This document shows positions 45,284 to 53,688 of a stretch of 64,000 bases of DNA, piece after piece. Source of the DNA: Kiritimatiellota bacterium B12222 (GTDB lineage Bacteria; Verrucomicrobiota; Kiritimatiellia; SS1-B-03-39; UBA6053); the NCBI GenBank assembly GCA_029719485.1, contig CP120722.1:3906001-3970000 (forward strand), given 5' to 3'. The position numbers and the translations under genes are program-made. Numbering within the stretch: the first letter of the stretch is position 1; each line of letters begins with the position of its first letter. The notes beneath the pieces are model-generated. The model saw only the letters and a list, made by a program, of their open reading frames with translations. It ran no database searches and was not told the DNA's origin.

Positions 45284-46372
45284 CTACTGCGATGCCAAAG
45301 CTTCTAACACCTTAAGATCTGCCCGACTAAAGGGATAGGCTTCACATTCTGCAAGCGTTACCCATCGGAAGTCCGCACAGTCAATCGCCTCCGGTTCATC
45401 CCCTTGCCAGCGACAGTGATGCACCCCCATGCGCAAGTGAAAGTGCGTGTACGTATGCTTCACCTTGATCAATTCGTCCCCCACCTCCACCTTTAGCCCT
45501 AATTCCTCCTCTAATTCACGCGCAATACAGGCCTCGATACTTTCATTTTTCTCAATTTTTCCTCCAGGAAACTCCCACATTCCCCCTAACATTCCGCTTT
45601 CATTGCGTTGAGCGATCAAAAAGGTATGTTCATCCCGCCACACCACACCCGCCCCCACCTGAACGGTTGGAATTTTGGGTTTTTTGGATTTATACGGGAA
45701 CAAAGATACCTCCCCTCGCTTGTGCGCCCGACAAATCGAAGCCAAGGGACAACAGTCACATTGTGGATTCCGAGGCGTACAAACCGTAGCCCCCAACTCC
45801 ATCACCGCTTCATTCAACTGTGCAGGGGGATGCGTCGCCAAAAACCGTGTAGCCAAATTCTGCAAATCCTTCTTCACCTGAGGCTTACGAATATCATCGC
45901 TAATCGCACACAGCCGCGTCAATACCCGCTCCACATTTCCATCCAATACGGCATAAGATTTTCCAAACGCTAAACTTAAGATGGCCGCCACCGTATAAGG
46001 TCCGACCCCCTTCAAACGCGACAACTCATCCACCTGCGAAGGAAGCTCTCCACCAAATAATGCCACCACTTGCTTCGAAGCCGCATGCAAATTGCGCGCC
46101 CGCGCATAATACCCAAGCCCTTCCCAACACTTCAACACCTGCTGCTGATCGGCCGCAGCCAAGGCTTTCACCGTGGGAAAACATGCCATCCACCTTAAAA
46201 AATAGGGTATAACCGTCTCCACGCGCGTCTGCTGCAGCATGCACTCGGACACCCACACCGCATAAGGATCTCGATTCAGTCGCCAAGGAAGTTCTCGTGC
46301 ATTTGCCTCAAACCAAGGTAACAAGTCTTTAGAGACCGTAAGCAAACAATTTTTAGGCAATCGATACGTCAT
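45284..46372 (-). CDS. mutY: A/G-specific adenine DNA glycosylase
   Basis: 362 residues. HhH-GPD glycosylase: WVSECMLQQTRVETVIPYF (catalytic Glu), LKGVGPYTVAAILSLAFG (HhH) and VLDGNVERVLTRL (catalytic Asp). The [4Fe-4S] ligands are in CTPRNPQCDCCPLASIC with the exact C-x6-C-x2-C-x5-C spacing. The C-terminal NUDIX-type domain includes GGKIEKNESIEACIARELE (a full Nudix box), used for 8-oxoG recognition. It removes A mispaired with 8-oxoG. It diverges from the repeat-protein gene with 109 bp between. Confidence 0.96.
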   Translation of the reverse strand: MTYRLPKNCLLTVSKDLLPWFEANARELPWRLNRDPYAVWVSECMLQQTRVETVIPYFLRWMACFPTVKALAAADQQQVLKCWEGLGYYARARNLHAASKQVVALFGGELPSQVDELSRLKGVGPYTVAAILSLAFGKSYAVLDGNVERVLTRLCAISDDIRKPQVKKDLQNLATRFLATHPPAQLNEAVMELGATVCTPRNPQCDCCPLASICRAHKRGEVSLFPYKSKKPKIPTVQVGAGVVWRDEHTFLIAQRNESGMLGGMWEFPGGKIEKNESIEACIARELEEELGLKVEVGDELIKVKHTYTHFHLRMGVHHCRWQGDEPEAIDCADFRWVTLAECEAYPFSRADLKVLEALASQ

Positions 46373-46481
46373 GATAAAGTGATGATATTTTCAGAATAGT
46401 GTTTGACGGAGGCGGTCTGGAAACCATAAGCTGACTCAGTTAATTTAAAGCAGAATCCCCAAAAGACCCAGCGGAGACCCC

Positions 46482-48287
46482 ATGGCTAACAAGAAACGTA
46501 AGACCTTACAAATTAAACGTCCTGACCCGAATTCCGTAAAATCCAAGAAGAAACCTCTTCCCAAAGTGAAGATGGACCAAAAAGCAGCCACCAGCGCAGT
46601 GGATACGGATGAATTGGCATCCATGGGCCCCTCTACGGCAAAAGTCAAACGCCCGGGTGAACACAATATCGACACCAAAGGACAAACGACCCGTATTGCC
46701 TTGCCCGATGAAGACAAAATCCGCAAAGCACGACGTGCCAATGCCACCCAAGATTTAAAATTAGAAAAAGCACTACCCAGTGCACAGCAAATTGCGCATG
46801 CACAAAAAAGTGCAACCATGCCGATCATGATCGATACGGAAAACGTGGAAGAAAGCAGCAGCAGCTCCTTGAACACCACGTCTCACACAAATCTCAGTAT
46901 AGACCGGACCATGGAGATTGATGAAGATGCCCTCTCCACATCTAAGATCGATAGTGACCTGGCAAAGGCCGGACAATCTGCACCACAAAGCGATCAAACC
47001 ATGGAAATTGATCCTGCAGCACTGTCCACAGGCAACCTGTCCAATGAATTGGAAGATGCAAAACAAATAGCTCCCGACAGTGACAAAACCATGGAAATTG
47101 ATCCGGCGGCCCTGTCTTCCGGTAACATTGATAAAGTTGAAGATCCTCAAGCAAAAGCGTTAGCCGAAGCCAACAAAACCAATACCTCCGATCAAACCAT
47201 GCAGATCGACCCTGACGCATTGACCACAGGGAACATCGATAAAATTGATTTGGAGATCACCAGCACCCCCACCGCAGATCAAACCATGCAAATTGATCCT
47301 GAAGCCTTAGCTACAGGAAACATTGACAAAATAGAAGATCCTCAAGCGGAAGCTTTGGCAAATGCAAACAAAAACGTTTCGTCTGACCAGACCATGGAAA
47401 TCGATCCGGAATCATTAAAGACCGGAAATATCGATAAAGTGGAAGACGCACAGAACGCAAGCCCACTGGTTTCCGACCAAACCATGGAGATTGACCCCGA
47501 AGCATTAAAAACGGGCAACATCCAAAAAATTGAAAAAACAGACGCGATGATGTCGATGGAAACCATGCAAATGGAAGCCATTCATGATGACGAAATCGAA
47601 CTCGCGCTTCAAGGCCACGGAGATACGGACGAAGTTGAGCCCACCAGCGACTTAACTCTTGAAGAGATGAAAGAATCCTTCAACGCCCAGACCATGGAAA
47701 TGGATCCCAAAGCGATTGCAGACCTTCAAGCAAAGAAAAATACAGCAGACTTTGGTGATCTCGACATGGATCCTGAAGAGTCACGCTCGCAAACCATGGA
47801 CCTCTCAAGCAGTCGTCCTAAAACCATTATGATCAAGCGGCCCTCCAAAAAGGCCCCCGCCTCCTCGAGCACCCCCACAGTAAAAGCAGTCAGACCTGAC
47901 GCCGTTACCGTCCGCACCGCACGTCCTGTTACCGCACAACCTTCCACCGCGAAAAGTGAAACCAGTCGTATCGATGTGCCAGACGGAGCCGCCAACAAAG
48001 AAGGCAAAACTATTAAACTGAGACGACCCTCCGGTGGACCAAGCGCAAGCAAAGCCCCCGTCTCACGCCTTGCAGGTGACGCAGGCCTCAGCATCAATGA
48101 AGACGGCAGCATCACCTCTATTGCAAAAGCTCAGAAAACCTTAGGGGGCGGATGGTTGGCAGTCGCCATCATTACGTTCTTGCTCTCACTCGGAGCAATT
48201 TGGTCCATTATGGCTCAAAACAATCCTGACCTCCCCATGCCCGGCCGATTGGTCAGCGGGAACACGCTGATTGCACAACAAAACTAA
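46482..48287 (+). CDS. TM-anchored tandem-repeat protein with TM(E/Q)ID motifs, unknown
   Basis: 601 residues, ATG 46482 with GGAG upstream. The N-terminus (1-110) is Lys/Arg-rich with KRP motifs. Then come seven repeats of about 30-36 residues, each with (S/A)DQTM(E/Q)IDP(E/A)AL.TGNI.K, with Thr at 143, 173, 203, 239, 268, 304 and 334. Three decayed copies follow, with Thr at 361, 404 and 438. A second short motif, KT(I/L).(I/L)(K/R)RPS, recurs at about 7-15, 447-455 and 509-517. A single hydrophobic helix (about 558-577) near the C-terminus suggests a tail-anchored or bitopic protein with a long disordered acidic domain. No family is recognised. Repeated Thr in an acidic context invites phosphorylation (inference). 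Confidence 0.7.
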   Translation: MANKKRKTLQIKRPDPNSVKSKKKPLPKVKMDQKAATSAVDTDELASMGPSTAKVKRPGEHNIDTKGQTTRIALPDEDKIRKARRANATQDLKLEKALPSAQQIAHAQKSATMPIMIDTENVEESSSSSLNTTSHTNLSIDRTMEIDEDALSTSKIDSDLAKAGQSAPQSDQTMEIDPAALSTGNLSNELEDAKQIAPDSDKTMEIDPAALSSGNIDKVEDPQAKALAEANKTNTSDQTMQIDPDALTTGNIDKIDLEITSTPTADQTMQIDPEALATGNIDKIEDPQAEALANANKNVSSDQTMEIDPESLKTGNIDKVEDAQNASPLVSDQTMEIDPEALKTGNIQKIEKTDAMMSMETMQMEAIHDDEIELALQGHGDTDEVEPTSDLTLEEMKESFNAQTMEMDPKAIADLQAKKNTADFGDLDMDPEESRSQTMDLSSSRPKTIMIKRPSKKAPASSSTPTVKAVRPDAVTVRTARPVTAQPSTAKSETSRIDVPDGAANKEGKTIKLRRPSGGPSASKAPVSRLAGDAGLSINEDGSITSIAKAQKTLGGGWLAVAIITFLLSLGAIWSIMAQNNPDLPMPGRLVSGNTLIAQQN

Positions 48288-48316
48288 GCAGCCCTTTAAC
48301 AAAAATTATTTTTATG

Positions 48317-48344
48317 AGCGGACTGGGTTGACCCAGTCCGCTTT
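48317..48344 (+). terminator. Hairpin between the repeat-protein gene and trxA
   Basis: A perfect 12-bp stem, AGCGGACTGGGT with ACCCAGTCCGCT, is followed by only three T (then ACG). It lies 29 bp past the stop of the repeat protein. A weak terminator or a transcript-end stabiliser; the poor T tract lowers certainty. Confidence 0.5.
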
Positions 48345-48390
48345 ACGCTTATCTTGAAGCTTCATTATCAAAACATAGGAGAAATAGAAC

Positions 48391-48717
48391 ATGGCAGGCA
48401 AAACGATTGAAGTCAGACAAGACAACTGGGAATCCGACGTAGAAAAATCCTCAATCCCCGTATTGGTAGACTTTTGGGCAGAATGGTGCGGCCCCTGTCG
48501 TGCGATCATTCCTACACTGGAACAGCTCGCTGACGAATACGAAGGAAAATTGACCGTTGCAAAAGTGAACGTTGATGAAAATCGTGAACTTGCGCAAAAA
48601 TTCGGCGTTCGCTCCATCCCCTTCTTGCTGATCATTAAAGACGGCGAAGTGGTTGAAAATATGGTAGGCGCCCTCGGCAAACCCGAGTTCGTCTCCAAGA
48701 TCGAGCCTCATCTGTAA
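48391..48717 (+). CDS. trxA: Thioredoxin
   Basis: 108 residues: VLVDFWAEWCGPCRAI carries the active-site Cys33-Gly-Pro-Cys36, and the cis-Pro loop is in GVRSIPFLLIIKDG. A cytosolic dithiol reductant for ribonucleotide reductase, Msr enzymes and others. SD AGGAGA lies upstream. Followed by a strong terminator. Confidence 0.97.
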   Translation: MAGKTIEVRQDNWESDVEKSSIPVLVDFWAEWCGPCRAIIPTLEQLADEYEGKLTVAKVNVDENRELAQKFGVRSIPFLLIIKDGEVVENMVGALGKPEFVSKIEPHL

Positions 48718-48740
48718 AAGTTAATTTTTACTGATACTGC

Positions 48741-48777
48741 AAAACCCTTCAGGTAACTGAAGGGTTTTATTTTTTTG
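48741..48777 (+). terminator. Terminator of trxA
   Basis: A perfect 12-bp stem AAAACCCTTCAG / CTGAAGGGTTTT with loop GTAA, followed by A and a run of T. It lies 24 bp after the stop. Confidence 0.93.
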
Positions 48778-48830
48778 GGAGGAGAGCAGTAAAGTATTCC
48801 AGAGGCGTCGATTATAAAGTGAGCACAGAG

Positions 48831-48861
48831 GACCTCGTGAGAGGTCGAGGAATACCCCTCG
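48831..48861. repeat. Double hairpin between two converging terminators
   Basis: Two adjacent hairpins: GACCTC-GTGA-GAGGTC (48831-48846) and CGAGG-AATACC-CCTCG (48846-48861). The first stem shares ACCTC/GAGGT with the hairpin at the RAYT stop codon (33328-33341). No T tract is present. A candidate REP-like element in the gap between trxA and the porin gene. Confidence 0.5.
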
Positions 48862-48898
48862 TCAAGACCACCAGCAGCAACAGCCATTCCCACACCAT

Positions 48899-48933
48899 CA
48901 AAAAAAAAGCCCTCTCCTTTTCAGGAGAAGGCT
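48899..48933 (-). terminator. Terminator of the amtB-glnK-porin unit
   Basis: On the minus strand AGCCTTCTCCT, loop GAAA, AGGAGAGGGCT (one wobble), then eight T. It lies 25 bp past the porin stop. Confidence 0.9.
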
Positions 48934-48957
48934 TTAGGCTTATTATCGAAAAATCGA

Positions 48958-49650
48958 TTACAGCAAGGTCGTGCCAACGGTGAAGTAGAAATCTTCGTCA
49001 ACTTCCAATACTTTGGAGTCGGTTTCGATTACATACGCAACACCAAAGGTCACAGAGTAGTCAGACTCAGGAATGCCAACATCAAGACCGGCAACGAGTG
49101 TAATGTGAGAAAATCCGGAATCACCCTGGTCTGGGTCGGAATATCCCACGGTTGCACCCAATCCTAAGGCAACGTTTTCAGCAACATCTACACCATAACC
49201 CAAGTCAAGGGCAATGTAGAGACTGTCTTTAATGCCACCATCAATTCCGTAGAAGAAACCGATGCTCAAATCAACGGGCAAATCTGCAGCAGCAAAGCTG
49301 ATGTAGGGCTCGCGATCGGCTTCCGTTTCAGAACCGGGATAGGTGTATTCAGTATAACCTACTTCAATAGCAATTGGACTTTCTTCGCCGGTGGGAATCG
49401 TCACACCAAAGAAGTAATCAATTTCATCAAATTCTGATGAATCTGTATTGAAGTTAGCCCAAGTACCTACGGTAGTAGATTCACCGAAAATAACGGTGTC
49501 AAAACCTGGCTGAACGTTTACGTCGTCATTGATAGTCGCACCACGGAAAATGTAGGCGGAATTAACATCTACAGCAACCTGAGCGGAAGCGGTTAATGCA
49601 ACAGCTGCAACAGCAGCACTGGTTAAAGCAATGAATTTCTTCACTGTCAT
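48958..49650 (-). CDS. TorF-family putative porin
   Basis: 230 residues from ATG 49650, with AGAGAGAGA upstream; the frame runs 42 codons further with no support. Signal peptide KKFIALTSAAVAAVALTASAQ. The mature part begins VDVNSAYIFRG and contains VGTWANFNTDSSEFDEIDYFFG and other alternating aromatic/polar strands, ending in a Phe/Leu-rich last strand. This is the pattern of the TorF (Gcw_chp-type) outer-membrane beta-barrel family. It is the third gene after amtB and glnK (155 bp after glnK), suggesting a porin for small nitrogen compounds (inference). Confidence 0.75.
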   Translation of the reverse strand: MTVKKFIALTSAAVAAVALTASAQVAVDVNSAYIFRGATINDDVNVQPGFDTVIFGESTTVGTWANFNTDSSEFDEIDYFFGVTIPTGEESPIAIEVGYTEYTYPGSETEADREPYISFAAADLPVDLSIGFFYGIDGGIKDSLYIALDLGYGVDVAENVALGLGATVGYSDPDQGDSGFSHITLVAGLDVGIPESDYSVTFGVAYVIETDSKVLEVDEDFYFTVGTTLL

Positions 49651-49805
49651 AATATTCTCTCTCTTTTTTTTGGTTTTTCTTTGAGTGATCCAATTCACTG
49701 GAACTAAATCACTTGTTCGATTTTTGTTAGTATTAAATGTTAATATGATTAAGATTTTCAAGTTGTAAAGCTTCAATTCTCATTATTGGGAAAGTTATAA
49801 ACAAG

Positions 49806-50147
49806 TTACCCTACGGCATCCTGTCCGGTTTCTCCCGTACGAATCCGAATACAATCGGCCAAATCCATGATGAAGATCTTTCCATCACCAATCTTGCCTG
49901 TACGCGCACCCGCAATGATGGCGTCAATCGTGGTCTGAACATAAGGTTCAGTTACCGCAATTTCGACCCGCAATTTTTTAAGTAAATTGACTTCAATATC
50001 CGCACCACGATAAGTTTCGTGATAGCCCATCTGCTGACCACACCCCAAGGCTGTCGTCACAGACATCTTCACCACTTCTTTTTCAAACAAGGCCTGTTTC
50101 ACTGCGTTGAGACGATGAGGCTGAATATAGGCAATAATTAATTTCAT
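49806..50147 (-). CDS. glnK: Nitrogen regulatory protein P-II (GlnK-like)
   Basis: 113 residues. P-II signal transducer: T-loop [19 protein letters not shown]-loop [14 protein letters not shown] and the C-terminal IRIRTGE. At position 51, where enterobacterial P-II has the uridylylated Tyr, this protein has Ile, so regulation by GlnD at that site is not possible. It binds ATP/ADP and 2-oxoglutarate and blocks AmtB when ammonium is high. It lies 41 bp after amtB and is followed by the porin gene. Confidence 0.95.
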   Translation of the reverse strand: MKLIIAYIQPHRLNAVKQALFEKEVVKMSVTTALGCGQQMGYHETYRGADIEVNLLKKLRVEIAVTEPYVQTTIDAIIAGARTGKIGDGKIFIMDLADCIRIRTGETGQDAVG

Positions 50148-50188
50148 GAGTTTTTCTCTTTAATAAATAGGTTTGGGTTTAAATGGGA

Positions 50189-51526
50189 TCATTGTGTGGT
50201 GAAAATCTGGAAGCCGTTATACGCCTCCATGCCATGCTCACCAATATCAAGTCCACCCAACTCTTCATCTTCACTCACTCGGATACCCATTGTAAGTTTA
50301 AGCAGTGCAAAGATCGCAAAGGCGCTAAGGAAAGAAACTACACCATAAGCAACCACCCCTAACAACTGTATATGCAAAGCAACGGTTTCCGGAGAGAAAA
50401 TCGCAACCGCAATCGTCCCCCACACCCCACAGAGAAGATGCACGGAAAGCGCCCCCACCGGATCGTCCAACCTTAAGCGGTCAAATAAACTTACCCCCGC
50501 CACAACCAGGACCCCACTGATCAAACCGATCCAAACGGCATCCATCACCCCCACAACATCTGCACCGGCAGTTACACCGACCAAACCAGCCAAGGATCCA
50601 TTGAGCGCCATGGTTAAATCAGGCTTACGAGAATGAATCCAAGACGTAGCGATCGCAGCCAATACACCCGCCGCAGCCGAGAGCGATGTGGTCACAAATA
50701 CTTTGGAAACCATTTCAGCGTCGGCACTTAATACCGATCCTCCATTAAATCCGTACCACCCAAACCACAGCAGAAATACCCCAATGGTCGCTAATGGAAG
50801 ATTATGCCCCATAATAGGCTTCACTCTGCCATTGACGTATTTACCAACCCGGGGGCCTAAAAGCATTACCCCCGCCAAGGCCGCCCAGCCCCCCACAGAA
50901 TGCACCAACGTGGAGCCCGCAAAATCATAAAAGCCTTTGTCATGCAACCACCCATAGCCCCACTTCCAAGACCCCATCCAAGGATAAAAGAATCCTACAA
51001 AGATTGCAGAAAAGATAAGAAAACTCGACAGCTTGATACGTTCAGCCACCGCACCAGATACAATCGTTGCACAGGTAGCCGCAAACATGGCCTGAAACAG
51101 AAAGTCGGTCCAATAGGTATAATTACCATCGGCATACGTTAAAGGATTATAGCCCTCTTCAGGACCAATACCCCACTTGACAAATCCGAACCACTCGTTG
51201 CCTGCTGTTCCCGCAGCCGCCACCGCTTCAGCATCCTGCCCATCAATAAACCCGGGATACATTAAACTGAATCCACAAATGGCATACGTCATCAACCCCA
51301 ACGACAACACCCCACAATTTTTAAACAAAATGTTTACGGTATTTTTGGAACGGGTTAACCCCGCTTCCAATGTAGCAAATCCTAAATGCATAATGAAAAC
51401 CATAAAGGTCGCCACCATCATCCAGGTATTATTTGCACGAAGGTTTACATCTTCAAGTGTGAGGTCTGCAGCCTGCAAGTGGGGCAGAAAAACCACAAGA
51501 GCGACTAAAAAGTAAATGGGTTTCAT
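50189..51526 (-). CDS. amtB: Ammonium transporter
   Basis: 445 residues with a cleavable N-terminal signal (KPIYFLVALVVFLPHLQA) and eleven hydrophobic segments. Conserved Amt features are FATLEAGLTRSKNTVNIL, the pore His in STLVHSVGGWAALAG and the second His in SVHLLCGVWGTIAVAIF. It conducts ammonium across the inner membrane. It is the first gene of amtB-glnK-porin. The 277-bp upstream gap is AT-rich; no good sigma-54 site was found on its strand. Confidence 0.96.
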   Translation of the reverse strand: MKPIYFLVALVVFLPHLQAADLTLEDVNLRANNTWMMVATFMVFIMHLGFATLEAGLTRSKNTVNILFKNCGVLSLGLMTYAICGFSLMYPGFIDGQDAEAVAAAGTAGNEWFGFVKWGIGPEEGYNPLTYADGNYTYWTDFLFQAMFAATCATIVSGAVAERIKLSSFLIFSAIFVGFFYPWMGSWKWGYGWLHDKGFYDFAGSTLVHSVGGWAALAGVMLLGPRVGKYVNGRVKPIMGHNLPLATIGVFLLWFGWYGFNGGSVLSADAEMVSKVFVTTSLSAAAGVLAAIATSWIHSRKPDLTMALNGSLAGLVGVTAGADVVGVMDAVWIGLISGVLVVAGVSLFDRLRLDDPVGALSVHLLCGVWGTIAVAIFSPETVALHIQLLGVVAYGVVSFLSAFAIFALLKLTMGIRVSEDEELGGLDIGEHGMEAYNGFQIFTTQ

Positions 51527-51803
51527 ATCATATTTTCGTGTTAAACTGTTAGACTAAAATCTTCCGACGGGTGGGTTATGCGAAAATACATAGCAGACTA
51601 GATGCCAAGTTTTACAAAAACCCAACAATACACTATTATAAACCTATATAAGTTCATTTATATGTAAAATTTATCTTTTGCACCTTTCGTTGCAGAACAT
51701 TTATGTCTTAAAAAGTTATACATTTTACATTTTCGTACGACGTTAATATTTTTATTAACCCATAAATATATCAGAACAGCTTGCACTCTACGAAATCAAC
51801 TCC

Positions 51804-52577
51804 ATGCATACTACTATGAACCACCTTTTATTCATCTGCGCCATGATCATAGGGCTCTGCATTCCTCTCTCCGCTCAACCTCCCGCCACGCCCCGTCCCT
51901 CACCTTGGTCAGCAGGTGTTTTCGTTGCAACCGATTCCCAACCCTACGCCGGAGCCAGCCGTAAGGTCAGAGTCCTCCCTTATGCCAGCTACCGAGGAGA
52001 ACGTCTGGTCTGGAACGGCCCCCTTCTTCAATACAAAATACAGCAAAGCAAAAAATCGAGTTTTGCCGTACATGGTCTACTTCAATTCGCAGCTTATGAC
52101 GAAAATGACGCACCCATTCTCGAAGGCATGGGCGATCGCCAAAACACCTTACTCGCCGGCATCGACTGGACCTACCGCCCCTACCCTCCTCTTATGCTTA
52201 TCGCCTCCTTCGATACCGATATCCTCGGGGTATATAACGGACAACAAGTGACGCTCGGCCTGCAACATGCCATCGGCCGCCCCTGGAATACATTTTCGGG
52301 ATCCGTAGGCGCAGGCCTGCTCATACAGGACCAAAATTGGACCCGTTACTTCGTCGGCGTACCTACAAACAAAGCTACACCCGAACGGCCTGCATACGCC
52401 CCTTCCGAAAGCTTCCACCCCTACCTTTCCGCGCAAATTCTACTTCGCTTTAACCAAGACTGGGCCCTGTTTAGCTTGGCCAGGGTCGAATTTCTAGACG
52501 AGACCTGGCGTGATTCGCCCTTAATTGGCGATGACTACCGACTGATGATCTACTCTGCGGTCAGCTACACCTTTTGA
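51804..52577 (+). CDS. MipA/OmpV-family outer membrane protein
   Basis: 257 residues; ATG 51804 or 51816. Signal peptide LLFICAMIIGLCIPLSAQ. The mature part has alternating beta-strand-like segments: SAGVFVATDSQPYAG, VRVLPYASYRGERLVW, LGLQHAIGRPWNTFSGSVG. The closing block SPLIGDDYRLMIYSAVSYTF matches the conserved C-terminus (SPI.....Y...aaltYtF) of the MipA/OmpV family. MipA scaffolds murein enzymes; OmpV-type members are simple barrels. Divergent from amtB. Confidence 0.82.
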   Translation: MHTTMNHLLFICAMIIGLCIPLSAQPPATPRPSPWSAGVFVATDSQPYAGASRKVRVLPYASYRGERLVWNGPLLQYKIQQSKKSSFAVHGLLQFAAYDENDAPILEGMGDRQNTLLAGIDWTYRPYPPLMLIASFDTDILGVYNGQQVTLGLQHAIGRPWNTFSGSVGAGLLIQDQNWTRYFVGVPTNKATPERPAYAPSESFHPYLSAQILLRFNQDWALFSLARVEFLDETWRDSPLIGDDYRLMIYSAVSYTF

Positions 52578-52815
52578 CCTCACAGATACCCTCAAGCCCA
52601 CACAAGGACGGGATAGCCGCACACAGCGCACTACAAAAAACATCCTGAATTTAAAGCAACCCGCCTCCTCACTGAGAGAGACCCTACATCAAACGAACTC
52701 CCGGGATGACAATTCACCCTACGCATCCTGAATTTGTCGAAATCTGACCGAAATAGACCCATTATCCACCTCACGGCCACATCATGAGGATTATGAATCT
52801 CTTCACAGTAGACTC

Positions 52816-52845
52816 TTGACTAAGTCACGAGACCCAAGTTACAAT
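52816..52845 (+). promoter_or_regulatory. Promoter with built-in palindrome, apparently leaderless
   Basis: -35 TTGACT (52816-52821), 18-bp spacer, -10 TACAAT (52840-52845); the ATG follows 6 bases later, at the expected start of transcription. The -35 box is part of the perfect palindrome TGACTAAGTCA (52817-52827). The same layout occurs before the PEP-CTERM gene at 55919. Confidence 0.7.
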
Positions 52846-52851
52846 TCCAAC

Positions 52852-53580
52852 ATGAACACGACACACAAAACTACAGGTTTCACATTGATAGAAATGCTCG
52901 TGGTTATCGCCATCATTGCATTGCTCACCTCCTTAACCACCCCCCTCGTATCTTCCGCCCTTAAAAAAGCCAAAACGGCCGCCTGTATGAGTAATTTGCG
53001 ACAGGCCCATCAGATTTTGATGACCTACTCTGCGGATCATAAAGGGAGAGTGCCCGTCGATTTAAAAATCAACAACTCCAATGCCAACTGGCGCGGCTGG
53101 TATCATATTTTATATATGGAGGGCTATATCCCCAACCCCTACAAAGCCGGAAACTATGTAGGGAATACAGGATACAGTTGCCCCCTCAGCGCCAGTGACA
53201 AAATTAGCTACAACAACAGCTCACACGGGTATGGCGTAAATATGGGCGCCTGGGATAGAGATGGCGCTCACCCGGAATGGAGACAGCAAGTCGTACGGGA
53301 CGGAGACGTCTACCAGTATTTGAATTATACAGAAATCGAAAACCCAAGTGATTTCATTTTTATGGCCGACACCGTCAATCTCTACGGCATGGAAGTCGGA
53401 AAAGAAGTGCAGAAAGCCCGCTTTGGCGAAGACTGGGCCGCCATCTGGTTGCGACACCAGAAGAAAGCCAACATCCTCTTTGCAGACGGCAGAGTAGCCA
53501 CCCTCGCCCGGGCAGATCTGGAAAACCTATTGCATACCAATATGCGTCCCCGCGGAGACAAACGTTTTTACGGAGATTAA
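52852..53580 (+). CDS. Prepilin-like protein with H-x9-DG type C-terminus
   Basis: 242 residues from ATG 52852; the open frame starts at a TTG that is really the -35 box. Type IV prepilin signal TTGFTLIEMLVVIAIIALL with Glu5. The globular part contains RQAHQILMTYSADHKGRVP, and ends with WLRHQKKANILFADGRVATL, the H-x9-DG motif of planctomycete/verrucomicrobial prepilins. It is exported and processed by prepilin peptidase. Such proteins are numerous in PVC genomes and their roles are mostly unknown. It lies alone between the MipA-like gene and the convergent SGNH hydrolase. Confidence 0.88.
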   Translation: MNTTHKTTGFTLIEMLVVIAIIALLTSLTTPLVSSALKKAKTAACMSNLRQAHQILMTYSADHKGRVPVDLKINNSNANWRGWYHILYMEGYIPNPYKAGNYVGNTGYSCPLSASDKISYNNSSHGYGVNMGAWDRDGAHPEWRQQVVRDGDVYQYLNYTEIENPSDFIFMADTVNLYGMEVGKEVQKARFGEDWAAIWLRHQKKANILFADGRVATLARADLENLLHTNMRPRGDKRFYGD

Positions 53581-53688
53581 TCTCCATCCCCCTTCCACAG
53601 TCCTTACCCCTGCAACCCAAACAGACGCGGGGGTAGGTGGGGACTGTTTACATAACTTTCCCGCACCCACCCCCAAACACGCTCGAAA

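Noticed and set aside
51678..51700. Sigma-54-like TTGCAC...TTGCA between amtB and the MipA-like gene
   Set aside because: Spacer is one base too long, the first box lacks GG, and it points away from amtB.
52764..52775. ATCCACCTCACG shared with the RAYT 3' flank
   Set aside because: A 12-mer match is expected by chance in 64 kb, and no matching hairpin arm GAGGT follows at this site.
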